Shown here piece by piece: positions 47,814 through 57,334 of a stretch of 64,000 nt of DNA. Each line of letters starts with the position of its first letter. The first letter of the stretch is position 1. The stretch is from the NCBI RefSeq assembly GCF_002105155.1, contig NW_019029014.1, forward strand, positions 186,001 to 250,000, read 5' to 3'. The DNA is from Lobosporangium transversale (Eukaryota; Mortierellomycota; Mortierellomycetes; Mortierellales; Mortierellaceae). The translations under genes were made by a program, and so were the position numbers. The notes under the pieces were generated by a model. That model saw only the letters and a program-made list of their open reading frames with translations, was not told where the DNA came from and did not search any database.

Positions 47814-49619
47814 TTAGGCAATAAGACGAAGGATCTTGCGGCCAGTTCTCTTCCAAAAGGGAAGGTGAACATTCTCATCACCACCCTCTTGTCCTTTCTG
47901 AGCAACAGCGTTACTTGTGCCGCGGAGGATGGTAGGTCGTCCAGAGTCAAGGTCGACCTCCAGTAAAGGGACCAGCTTGGTCTTATGATACACTTTCCAG
48001 ATAATGATCGTCAAGAAAAAGACTGGTGCACCCACGAAGACTGCGACAATTCCTTCGACATCAAACGGCTCCGCTGTAACTGCCTGGTAGCCCTGCATAA
48101 ACACAATCATAAGCGCTAACAGGATAGAGATGTAGCAGCTGAATGGGAACAGTGGTGCGATGTATGGTAGCTCAGCCAAGGAACGGCCTTGGGCTTTGAG
48201 CGCAGCACGGAAACGCAGGTGAATGATGGAGATTGACATCCAAGTGAGTAAGGCTGACATGCCTGTGAGGTTGACAAGCCATGTGAAGACAACACCAGTA
48301 CCGACAACGTCAGAGACAAACGCAATACTGGCGATGAGGGTGACAAGAGCAAGGGAGTATAGGGGAACACCACGGCTATTGACGCGTCCAAAGATGGCGG
48401 GCATCTTGCCCTCACGGCCCATAGCCATCAGGGTCCGTGTAGAGGCATAGAATGAGCTCTGGCCAGCCGAGAGGACAGCAGTCAAGAGAACAGCGTTTAT
48501 GGCATGATCAGCGCCAGGCAGACGGGCCATCTTGAAGATGATTGTGAAGGGCGCCATCGGCACTGCCTCATTAACATCAGCTTGAGCTGAATTGAGCAAG
48601 TTTTTATCTGTCCATGGGATATTCAGGCCAATGACGGTGATTGAGAGGATGTAGAACAACAAGATTCTCCAGAAAGTATGACGGATGGCCTTGGGAACAG
48701 CCTTACCGGGGTTGGCAGATTCTCCTGCGGTGATGCCGATCAACTCTGTGCCGCCGAAGCTGAAGAATGCCCAAACACAGGTGGTAAAGATATTGACAGT
48801 CCTATCGCGTGTAGACTCTCCAACGATGGGTGCGCCCTCAATATGCCAGTTTTTTCCTCCGATGGTTTCACCTCCAACAGCTCCAGTGCAGACTAGGATG
48901 CCTACAATGATGAAGATTACACAGGTCAGGACCTTGATCATACTCAACCAGTACTCCAGCTCGCCAAAGGCTTTGACGCCCAGTAGGGTGATTGCGACGA
49001 GGACTAGGATGAAGACAAGGGCAGGGATCCACATCTTTAGATCTGGCCACCAATATTGTAAAATAAGTCCTGCAGAGGTGACCTCGATCGTGACAGTGAT
49101 GGTCCATTGAAAAGCATAGCCAATTCCGAGGCCAAAGCCCAGAGCTGGGTCGACAAAGCGTGAGCCAAAAGTTGTGAATGCACCAGGCAATGGCAGATAG
49201 GCAGCCATTTCTCCTAGAGATGTGACTATAAAGAAAACCATGATTCCTTTTTTTTTTTTTTTTTTTTTTTCAAACACCATGTTCCATAAAAAAAAAAAAA
49301 TAAGGTTAAGGTTTACGAATAAGTGATGATAAACTATTCTTTTTTCTTTTTTTTTTTTTTTTTTTTTTTGTTGAGCATTCAACTCACCAACAATGGTGTA
49401 TGAAATCAAGGCTCCAAGGGGTCCAGAAGCAGCAACTGATCCTCCTGAAGACAAAAAGATGCCTGTGCCGATAGTGCCTCCAATAGCGATCATCTGCAGA
49501 TGGCGAGACTTTAGGTCACGCTTGACTGCGCCAAATTCCTGGTTTTCCTCGTTTTGTTGAAACGCATCCTCCACTGGGTCATCCACCGAGTACTCCTGCT
49601 TCTCGCCGTAGTCTGGCAT
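47814..49619 (-). CDS. amino-acid permease (fungal APC/YAT family)
   Basis: Two minus-strand exons, 49619-49388 and 49246-47814; 554 aa with about 12 membrane segments. It is a plasma-membrane H+/amino-acid symporter. The fungal signature is clear: LKSRHLQMIAIGGTIGTGIFLSSG in TM1, then IVGIMVFFIVTSLGEMAAYLPLPGAFTTFGSRFVDPALGFGLGIGYAFQW. Also typical are SFGGTELIGITAGESANPGKAVPKAIRHTFWRILLFYI and the hydrophilic N- and C-tails. Substrate range cannot be told. The start MPDYGEKQEYS gives a normal acidic N-tail. The only intron is odd: its acceptor AG is formed by the last base of a 23-base A run plus G, with no pyrimidine tract next to it. Reading through the intron would insert a Lys-rich stretch inside TM2, which cannot be right. 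Confidence 0.93.
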   Translation of the reverse strand: MPDYGEKQEYSVDDPVEDAFQQNEENQEFGAVKRDLKSRHLQMIAIGGTIGTGIFLSSGGSVAASGPLGALISYTIVGELNAQQKKKKKKKEKRIVYHHLFVNLNLIFFFLWNMVFEKKKKKKKGIMVFFIVTSLGEMAAYLPLPGAFTTFGSRFVDPALGFGLGIGYAFQWTITVTIEVTSAGLILQYWWPDLKMWIPALVFILVLVAITLLGVKAFGELEYWLSMIKVLTCVIFIIVGILVCTGAVGGETIGGKNWHIEGAPIVGESTRDRTVNIFTTCVWAFFSFGGTELIGITAGESANPGKAVPKAIRHTFWRILLFYILSITVIGLNIPWTDKNLLNSAQADVNEAVPMAPFTIIFKMARLPGADHAINAVLLTAVLSAGQSSFYASTRTLMAMGREGKMPAIFGRVNSRGVPLYSLALVTLIASIAFVSDVVGTGVVFTWLVNLTGMSALLTWMSISIIHLRFRAALKAQGRSLAELPYIAPLFPFSCYISILLALMIVFMQGYQAVTAEPFDVEGIVAVFVGAPVFFLTIIIWKVYHKTKLVPLLEVDLDSGRPTILRGTSNAVAQKGQEGGDENVHLPFWKRTGRKILRLIA

Positions 49620-50819
49620 GGCGAGGATAATGGTGCTTTTAGAAAATCAGGAACTAGGCAGTTAAGCTGAAGAATGTACGAGAGATATATATAAAAAAAA
49701 AAAAGAGGTTTGATGGTTAATGAAGGTATAAAAATAAAAATAAAAAGACAGTGAGAGAGAGAGAGAGAGAGAGAAGGGGGGGGGGGGGGGAAGAAAAGAC
49801 AGGTGGAATAACGAGGATCTTGAGGGCTAAGGGAACAGAGAAAAACAAAAAACCGACGGAAAAAAAAGGGAGAGAGGAAAGGACGGGGGATAAAAAAATA
49901 AAAAAAAAGAAATGAAGAGAGATGTGTTTCTGCAACCAAATGAAAAGTCAACTAATAAGAATGCAAATATGCATAGGACTTACTTGTGGCCAAGTACATG
50001 TACACCAATGTGGCTAGAATTTCCTTGATGGATGCGGACTTTATTAAAAAAAAAAAAAAAAAAAAAAAAAAGGCGTCATTGAAACCAGGGATGTAACCAT
50101 CATTGGAGCGTGTCTTTTTCTTGGTGCAGTAAAAAGAAAACTTTGCTGGGACAATGCGGACAACATTCCTACATTAGGTTCAGTTGTTTTAACTGACACG
50201 CCGACGCTTTCATCCAGAGTGTAAATGTTGCAACCTTAAAAGAAAACAGCTCCGTCCACATCAATGCTTTGCAAATATGTACTGTACATGCTGCTCTATC
50301 CGTCGAAACTGCGCCCTTGACTTGCTGATGATCAGAAATTTATTCACAAAAAAAAAAAAACGTTTCTCCAAATGTCCAACTGTTTATCTATTTTTTTTTT
50401 TTTTAATGAGATCACGACGCGTTCTCTGGAAGAGTAATACTCTATCTATTTGTACAACGACTGCTTGGGGGGTACATGTACATGAATATGTATCATTACT
50501 AACCTACTCAGTGAGGAAAAAAAAAAAGTCCAATGCGATGTGGGGCGAGCTAAGAATTGTTGTTGTTGTTGTGTTGTTGTGTTGTGAAAGAATATTTACA
50601 TGAATGGGGTCAGTTGGGACATGGAATTCATTGGCAATGTCATTTGCCCGGATTTTTTTTGTTATTCCAATAGAATTTTCACACATCGATTTTAATGCTC
50701 AGGCCCTCCTCACACTCTCTGACTTTTATTTTATTTTATTTTATTCGAATTTGCTTCAGTTCATCATTACATTTTACATTACATTATACTAAGCAAAACA
50801 AAAGAAAAAAGAAACCAAA
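49620..50819. promoter_or_regulatory. divergent intergenic region with GA repeat and G run
   Basis: 1.2 kb between the divergent permease and GRASP starts. It contains a (GA)n tract ending in about 14 G (roughly 49749-49790), an A run at about 50044-50070, and GTTGTT repeats near 50560. Low-complexity leader sequences for both genes; no gene seen. Confidence 0.45.
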
Positions 50820-51599
50820 ATGGGAAACTCGCCTTCAGGGGACAAGGGCAGGTATCGCTATGGATACCATGTTCTTAGGGTATTGACAAGATTTTTTTTT
50901 TTAAAAAAAAAAAAAAAAATAAAAAATAAAAAGATGCATGGAATGCTCACCATGAGATGACATTACTGAACTTGACGCGTAACATGTCACACACTCCTCT
51001 AGGTTAAAAACGACTCACCTGCTGCTCAAGCAGGACTACGACCATTCTTTGACTACATCGTTGCTGTCAATGGCATTCGTTTGGTAATACACATTTACTT
51101 ACTTGTTTATTCTTAAACTCCCACCCCTTCTATCAACTTGGAATTTAATCCGTTTATCCTTTTTTTTTTTTTTTTTTTTTGGAGACTTTAGAATAAAGAA
51201 AATACAACTCTTCAAGAGCAATTGGAAGCATATGAGAACAAAACGATGACATTGGATGTGTACTCCACCAGAGCACAGGAACTACGAAGTATGAAATACA
51301 TATATATATCATATTGGATTCATCAATGGCGGATCTTTTTTTTTTTTTTTTTTTTTTTTCTAACGGACACCAACTACATCTCGACAATCTTTTCTTTTCT
51401 TTTCTTTTCTTTTCTTTTTTCTTTGAGATAGAGGTCGAGATGATTCCTACGAGGACATGGGGCGATGATAAAGATGGACTAATTGGCTGTAGTATTCGAT
51501 TTACTCTTTTCGATACAATCAACGACATTGTCTGGCATATTTTGGTAAGTCTTTTTTTTTTATTTTTTTATTTTATTTTTATTATTATTATTATTATTA

Positions 51600-51631
<32 letters not shown>

Positions 51632-51888
51632 GCCAACAGACTGACCAGATTGGAACTGATTGCATTTTTTATTTTTTTTTCTCTTTGAATGAAAAAGGAT
51701 ATCATGCCAAATTCTCCAGCAGAACGCGCAGGTTTAGATGCTCATAAGGACTATATCATCGGAACCTCATTAGGAGTCATGCGGGCTGAAAGCGACCTGT
51801 ATGACCTTGTGGAGGACTATGTTGACGAGCCTTTACCACTTCATGTCTATAATCTCGATGCTGATGAAGTCCGGGAGGTAAAAGCTCT

Positions 51889-51924
<36 letters not shown>

Positions 51925-53177
51925 TTCCTTGACTCTTTCTTTCCAATATTTTTTAACGTTCTCTCATTCGTCTCTGTCCGGACTATGTTCTATGCTGTAT
52001 TTAGGTCATTATTGTCCCCAGTAATGATTGGGGTGGTCAAGGACTCTTGGGCTGTGATGTAGGATACGGGTAAGGAATAGGCTATCTCATGAACAATGTT
52101 TGTCGACTCGATCTCTTGATCCTTATCTGTTTTTTTTTTTTTTTTTTTTTTTTTTTCCTCCGATGAGACAGATACCTCCATCGGTTGCCAAAGGATCCTA
52201 TGCAACATCGGGTAGCAAGTAGATCAGCGAAGGTGAAGGAAAAAGGCCCGATAGAGTCGAAAAAGCATAAAGAGAGCAATTTGTCATCATCTACTTCATC
52301 AGAAAAGAAGGATTTGAGCACTACCGCGGAGCATGTTCAGCAGGAAAGGGCCTCCGCAGTCCAAGATTCTGTCTCTCCAGTGCAGGCATCTGTGGGGAAC
52401 AACAATGATTATTCAGCAGAGCATTTGACTACTTCTTTCCCAACGACATCATCAACAGATGAACCTCACCCGACTCAAACACACATACGCGCCATTTCTA
52501 GTTCTTGTTCCTCCTCCAGCAGTGGCGGCTCTTCAAACCCTTTGTTTGTTGATGGTGTAGAGAAGCAAAAAGCTGAGGTTACTGCTTCTGTGGATTCTGA
52601 GCCTTCATCTCCGTCACAGCCACAGCCACATTTGAACTTTAAGGGTCAGCAGGGAGAAGACATAAAGAAAGAATTGTCATCATCGCCAGAGAATACTCCA
52701 CGACGTATGCCTCCACCAGCGATGGCAGCCAGGATGATGCGCGGAGGTATTCATGGCAGGGGTGGAGGTCGTGTTGGTCATGATGGACATTCCATACGTA
52801 CAAAGATATCCTTGGAGACCGCTCAGCAACAAGCACAACAGTACTCTGCAGAATATCGTGATCAAAAGGCACAGTTAGATTCAGAGGAGCATGAGCATGA
52901 GCATGAGCATGAGCATGAGCATGAGAAGGAAAAGGAAAAGGAGAAGAAGAAGGAAGGAAAGAAGGCAAACATCGATAGTAAGAGTGAGCTTCTTCCTCCT
53001 ACACAAGTCGAGGCAGGAGTACGCTCACAACATCTGGATACTCGGACTAAGCGAACAGGAGACCAATCTCCAGAAGGACCTCCAGTGTCTCCGGGTGTAG
53101 ACTTTAGAGATCGCGATCATGAGGTGGAGGGTATGATCCGTCATATGGCTCTTGGCGCATCCGTGTTTACTATCTGA
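50820..53177 (+). CDS. GRASP55/65 family Golgi protein (Grh1-like)
   Basis: Seven exons: 50820-50879, 51003-51083, 51192-51288, 51432-51544, 51698-51877, 52005-52069, 52172-53177; 533 aa. It begins MGNSPSG, with Gly2 suited to N-myristoylation as in animal GRASPs. Two GRASP-type PDZ domains follow: residues about 12-110 (YGYHVLR, NDSPAAQAGLRPFFDYIVAVNGIRL) and 111-205 ([58 protein letters not shown]). GRASPs tether Golgi/ERES membranes and serve unconventional secretion. The remaining 320 residues are disordered Ser/Pro/Gln-rich, with a His-Glu repeat (EHEHEHEHEHE) then a Glu/Lys run. The first six exons are all under 200 nt. Introns hold A, T or AT runs. Confidence 0.92.
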
Positions 53178-53484
53178 TCGTTAGGTCTATCCACCTGACC
53201 ACACCCAGTTAAAAAAAAAAAAAAAAAAAAAGTAAAAAAGTAAAAAAGTAAAAATGTAAAAATGTAATGAACCCTTTCTGTCGCATATATATATATGGTA
53301 TTTTATTAAATGAAAAAGAAGGTCAAGAGTCAAGAGGTATGTATATGGGACTTTATAAATATTTATATACAATGATAATGATAATGATGATGATGATGAT
53401 GATGATGATGTTAATGATTGATGATGAATGTTATTATTACTGTTTTTTTCATATTTATACTTTTTTAAGCTTTTTTAAACTTTT
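53178..53484. other. intergenic with simple repeats
   Basis: About 300 bases between convergent genes: an A run (53210-53231), GTAAAAA repeats and a (GAT)n block at about 53375-53410. No gene. Confidence 0.5.
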
Positions 53485-54417
53485 TTACTTGGAGGCATCA
53501 GGAACAGGTGAAGCAGCAGCGAGTTGATTCTCGAGCTCTTGAATGCGCTGTTGAAGACGCTCAATGGTTGAGCGATAGCTTTCCTCTGTATGATGACTAC
53601 CATGACTATGAGTGCCAGAGGACAGGTGAGGGGAATTGGGAAAACTTCGCATTCTGATCAAGATGCTGGACTGGTGGCGTTGGTTCTTTGGACCGTGCTC
53701 CAGATCGTGTGTCGTCGTATCCGAGTCGGTTTGATCTTGATGTAGACGTTCACCATCTCTTAGAATCCTGTGATGCTCACCCCCATAATAAACAGCATAC
53801 TGGGGTTCATGAAGATAAGAAGAGTGAGAATGTGAGGGAGATCTAGGGTGATGAGAAGGACTGATGGTGGGCGAAGAGGTGTTTGCTAGCTCATTGACTG
53901 TAGACGAGGCTGAAGAAGAGCCGGTGATGGCGATGGCGGGCACGGCTGTGTTTGCATCCTGCTGTTTTATGCTAGAGTTGCCATCTCGAGTTGCCTGTTC
54001 ATCGTCGTCGTTGTCATCATTATCGGGGACATAATCGGCAATGGAGGTGGCCATGTCTTGATCGATGACGGCGATCTTTTGCTTTTTTGGATTCCACCAA
54101 TGGGTCGGGTATTTTCTTGCGACGTTGTTGACGATTAGGGCGACGATCATCATCAGAGCAACGCCGAGGCCGATGGGACAGAGCACATACCAATAGCCAA
54201 GATCGTAGAGTGTTTGGCCACCGGAGACGGCGATCAGGGCAGTAGCAGAGGCAGGCGGGTGGACTGTGTGGGTCAACTGCATACAGAAGAGTGAGATGGA
54301 GACTGCAAGGGAGCAGAGTAACCAATGCAGCTTGGCAAAGGTCTCGGGAGAGAGTAGATTAAATAACTTGTAGAGCGAAACTCCAATCAATGAGGACATG
54401 ATGTGGCCACCAACTTT

Positions 54418-54451
<34 letters not shown>

Positions 54452-54910
54452 AAAAAGAAAAAGAAAGTTAGACGTTTTTGTCAGTCAGGGGAAAGCGTAA
54501 TGTATGCCAGGAGAGAAAGAGAGAGAAAGTGTGGATTGATTGTACACCATGTGGGAAAAACAGATCTGCGAAAAAAAAAAAATTAAATTAAAAAGAAAAA
54601 AAAAAAAAAAAAAAAACTTACTGACGTTGCGAGGCTGGGACAAGGGAGCTTCGATGGCACCGTAGATGAGGACAGCAGAGGCACCAAAGGAACCAGCCAT
54701 GACGGGCACATTTCGATCGATGAACCATTGGGCATTGTAGGTTAGGGAAGAAACGATGGCAATGCCGACAAAAGAACCGATGAAGGAAGAAAGTAGGACA
54801 GCAAGGCGAGAAGGAGGGGCCTTGGGAGGAGCTCTGAGCTTATCAGGGTTATGACGTTGACCCGTCATCCTGCTCACATAGGCCTCCAATGCAGGAAACT
54901 GCGCCATCAT
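53485..54910 (-). CDS. HPP-family integral membrane protein
   Basis: Two minus-strand exons, 54910-54622 and 54413-53485; 405 aa. Residues 40-210 form four or five membrane segments with the family's hallmark HTVHPPASATALIAV (HPP motif), GSFGASAVLIYGAIEAPLSQPRN and VIGGHIMSSLIGV. Bacterial and plastid HPP proteins have been linked to nitrite transport; the fungal role is not settled. The C-terminal half is cytosolic and disordered, His/Ser-rich, ending in a short coiled coil (IERLQQRIQELENQLAAA). The intron's 3' end is peculiar: the acceptor AG directly follows a 23-base A run in the sense strand. The start may be either of two adjacent ATGs (54910 or 54907). Confidence 0.88.
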
Positions 54911-56041
54911 TTATTTTATTTTCTTCTTCTTCAAAGAGGAGGGAGAGGGAATGGATAGATGGAATAGAATGCCCTGGTTTTGATTTGATTTGAATTGGAT
55001 TGAATGCGAAGGTGTGATATATCTAGCTATGGAGGTGTACAAAGATGGAATGAATGTCTGTATGAATGAATGAATGTCTGTATGAATGAATGTATGAATG
55101 AATGAATGAATGAATGTATGTATGAATGTATGTATGAATGAATGAATGAATATATATGAATGTGTGAATGAAAAGAGATCAGAGAAAGGAAAGAAAGAAA
55201 GAAAGAGAAAAGGAAGGAAGGAAGGGATATAAATAAGAAAGAGAGAAGGAAGGAAAGAGAGAAGAATGAGAGAATAAGAAAAAGGGTGCTTCTGCCCGGC
55301 AAAACATGCAATTGTTACTGACAGGACAGGAAGAAAAGGAATGGAGCGGAGAAGATTGTCTTTGAAAAAAAAAAGTTTAAGTGCATTTAACAAAAGAAGG
55401 AAAAAAAAAAAAAACGTCGACTCGGTGGAAGGGATATATATATATATATATATATAAATTAATATTTATTTACTTATTTATGCATGAATACTTTTTCTCT
55501 TGCTGAGAACCATGCACATGCGGCGAATGCTTACAAAGTAGAAAGAACAAAAGAAAGAAAGAAAGGAATCCATCGTAAAAATATAAAAAAAAATTGATGA
55601 AGAATGATGAAAGTAGGATATAAAATGAGCCATTCCATCAAAAAAAAATTTTTTTTTTTTTTTCTTTCTAGTCAAACAAAGTCCCCATGCTGAATTCGTT
55701 GGTTCGGAATATTTCATTTATCCGTTTAACCCATACCCTTGTAAAAGACATCAAAAGAGAAAAAGGATCCCAACATCGTACATGTGTGCATTTACATATA
55801 CTTATTATATATATATATATATACTACATGTATTATATTTGTATATACATGTATTCATTCTTATTATATTACATCTGTGTTTATGGATGAGTCTAATCAA
55901 ATAATCAAATACAAAAACGACTTTGCAGCAATTGAACATCTGAATCTGACTAAAGAAACCGTTGCACAAAAAAAAAAATTTTTTTTTCATGTACACATGT
56001 ATATGTATATAAATATACTGAAGATAGTTTTTGGGTGAATC
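54911..56041. repeat. intergenic, microsatellite-rich
   Basis: No gene. It contains a long imperfect (TGAA)n/(TGTA) block at about 55056-55165, GAAA/GGAA tracts to about 55260, a (TA)n run at about 55434-55456, and another TA-rich block near 55806-55825. Reverse frames full of Phe/Ile/His are translated microsatellite. Confidence 0.6.
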
Positions 56042-56043
56042 TA

Positions 56044-56753
56044 TTTGACAACCCGGGTTGTCACTCTTATTTGACAACCCCCCCCTAATTTAGCAGTCAC
56101 ACCGGCTTATTTGGCAACCCAGGTCTTCAATTTTCACTTTTTTGTTATTTGACAACCCGGGTTGTCAAGAAAAGAAGAAAAATTGTCTTTTTCAACCTGT
56201 CACATGACAAGTCTTCACCATCTTGCACTTTTGGAGGGCCTTTCTCAGCTGGATTTCTAAAATGGTGGCAACACTCCATTATCATGACTGTGGTTATAGC
56301 TTCTTCTGTCTCTCTTTTTTTTCCTTTCCGCGTCTTACGCATGCGCCATCAAGCGTCGCATAACCACTCCGAATTTATGCATGCTTATATATCCAAAAAC
56401 CCCTTAGTGCATGTTACCCGTATAGGCACATTTTCTATAAAAGCAAACCCTTGTTTTAGAAATCAGTTGTAATAAAAAAACAACACCTCGTAACCAAAAA
56501 AAAAAAGTTTGTTATTTGATGGAAGCTTTTAGATTGCTGGAGGGATTTCATGTTGCTGAGGGATAGCAATAGAAACGATTTTCACATAATAATCTTGCCA
56601 ATAAAAAAGGGTTGTCAAATAATAGTGAGCTTGGGGTTGTCAAATTAGATATTTTACTATTTGGCAACCCGGGTTGTCACGCAAAGAAAAAAAATTGAGA
56701 AAAATAATTAAGGGGGGGGTTGTCAAATAAGAGTGACAACCCGGGTTGTCAAA
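56044..56753. mobile_element. 710-bp MITE with about 50-bp terminal inverted repeats, TA target site
   Basis: The left end (from 56044, TTTGACAACCCGGGTTGTCA, then a C8 run) returns as the reverse complement at the right end (about 56705-56753). The flanking dinucleotide is TA on both sides (56042-56043 and 56754-56755), as for Tc1/mariner-type elements. The palindrome TTGACAACCCGGGTTGTCAA or its half TTTGACAACCC recurs at least eight times near both ends in both orientations, a subterminal binding-site pattern. No transposase is encoded; a plus-strand frame at 56149-56472 shows no family features. Removing the element leaves the palindromic target AATCTAGATT at the edge of the Crypton repeat. 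Confidence 0.75.
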
Positions 56754-56780
56754 TAGATTGTGAAACGAAATTGCTCACCT

Positions 56781-56820
56781 GTGTCCATTCAGATGGACAC
56801 AGGCGGACACAGGTGGACAC
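56781..56820. promoter_or_regulatory. GTGTCC/GGACAC repeat cluster, candidate recombinase site
   Basis: One GTGTCC (56781-56786) and three GGACAC copies at exact 10-bp spacing (56795, 56805, 56815) lie next to the left edge of Crypton copy 1. One helical turn of spacing puts the copies on one face of the DNA. The same cluster occurs in copy 2 at about 61563-61602. A lone GGACAC lies near the other unit edge at 61454-61459. A protein-binding role is inferred. Confidence 0.45.
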
Positions 56821-56848
56821 AGAAGGATACCAAGTCACAAAATTTTTA

Positions 56849-56899
56849 TATTTCGCTTCACAAATCTTTTTCCACAAAATGGATTTGTGAAGCGAAATA
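56849..56899. repeat. perfect 18-bp hairpin near the Crypton end
   Basis: TATTTCGCTTCACAAATC at 56849-56866 is perfectly complementary to 56882-56899, with a 15-base loop. The copy-2 equivalent lies at about 61631-61681. It could be a transcription terminator for the minus-strand gene or a recombination site; neither is shown. Confidence 0.7.
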
Positions 56900-57334
56900 G
56901 ACAAAATCTTTTTATGGTAGAGACAGTGTTAATGATTAAACATGACAGTTTTTATATTGATGAAGTATTCAATTATTTCTGTTATAGTGCGTTGGTAGCC
57001 GAGTCGAGTCAAAAATGCTTTGATAGTGCTTTGATGGTGTTTTGTCTTGTTAATAATGTTGACGATAATGCTTTTTCCTGGATGATACTTATGCTAAACA
57101 CCTTGGAATATCACAAATTTCACGACAATGGATTGCTTGTACATTGTATTTTCTCAGCCTCTTTTGGCTCAAGGATGCAGCCAACAGTTTTCTGCCTCTT
57201 GTAGCTCAGTTCATGTCTTGGTATTTCCGACACCATCACTACTTTGTGCTTTATTGCTTAAATTTGTATCCGAGGATATATATATATATGTATATATAAA
57301 AAAAAAAAGAAAAAAAAAAATTACCCTTACTCAT

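Noticed and set aside
54911-55393. Minus-strand frame of 160 codons with repeated Phe-Ile-His-Ser
   Set aside because: Direct translation of the (TGAA)n microsatellite and purine tracts.
56887-57204. Plus-strand 105-codon frame present identically in both Crypton copies
   Set aside because: Identity is explained by the unit duplication; there is no domain or codon signature, and it lies in the 3' flank of the recombinase gene.
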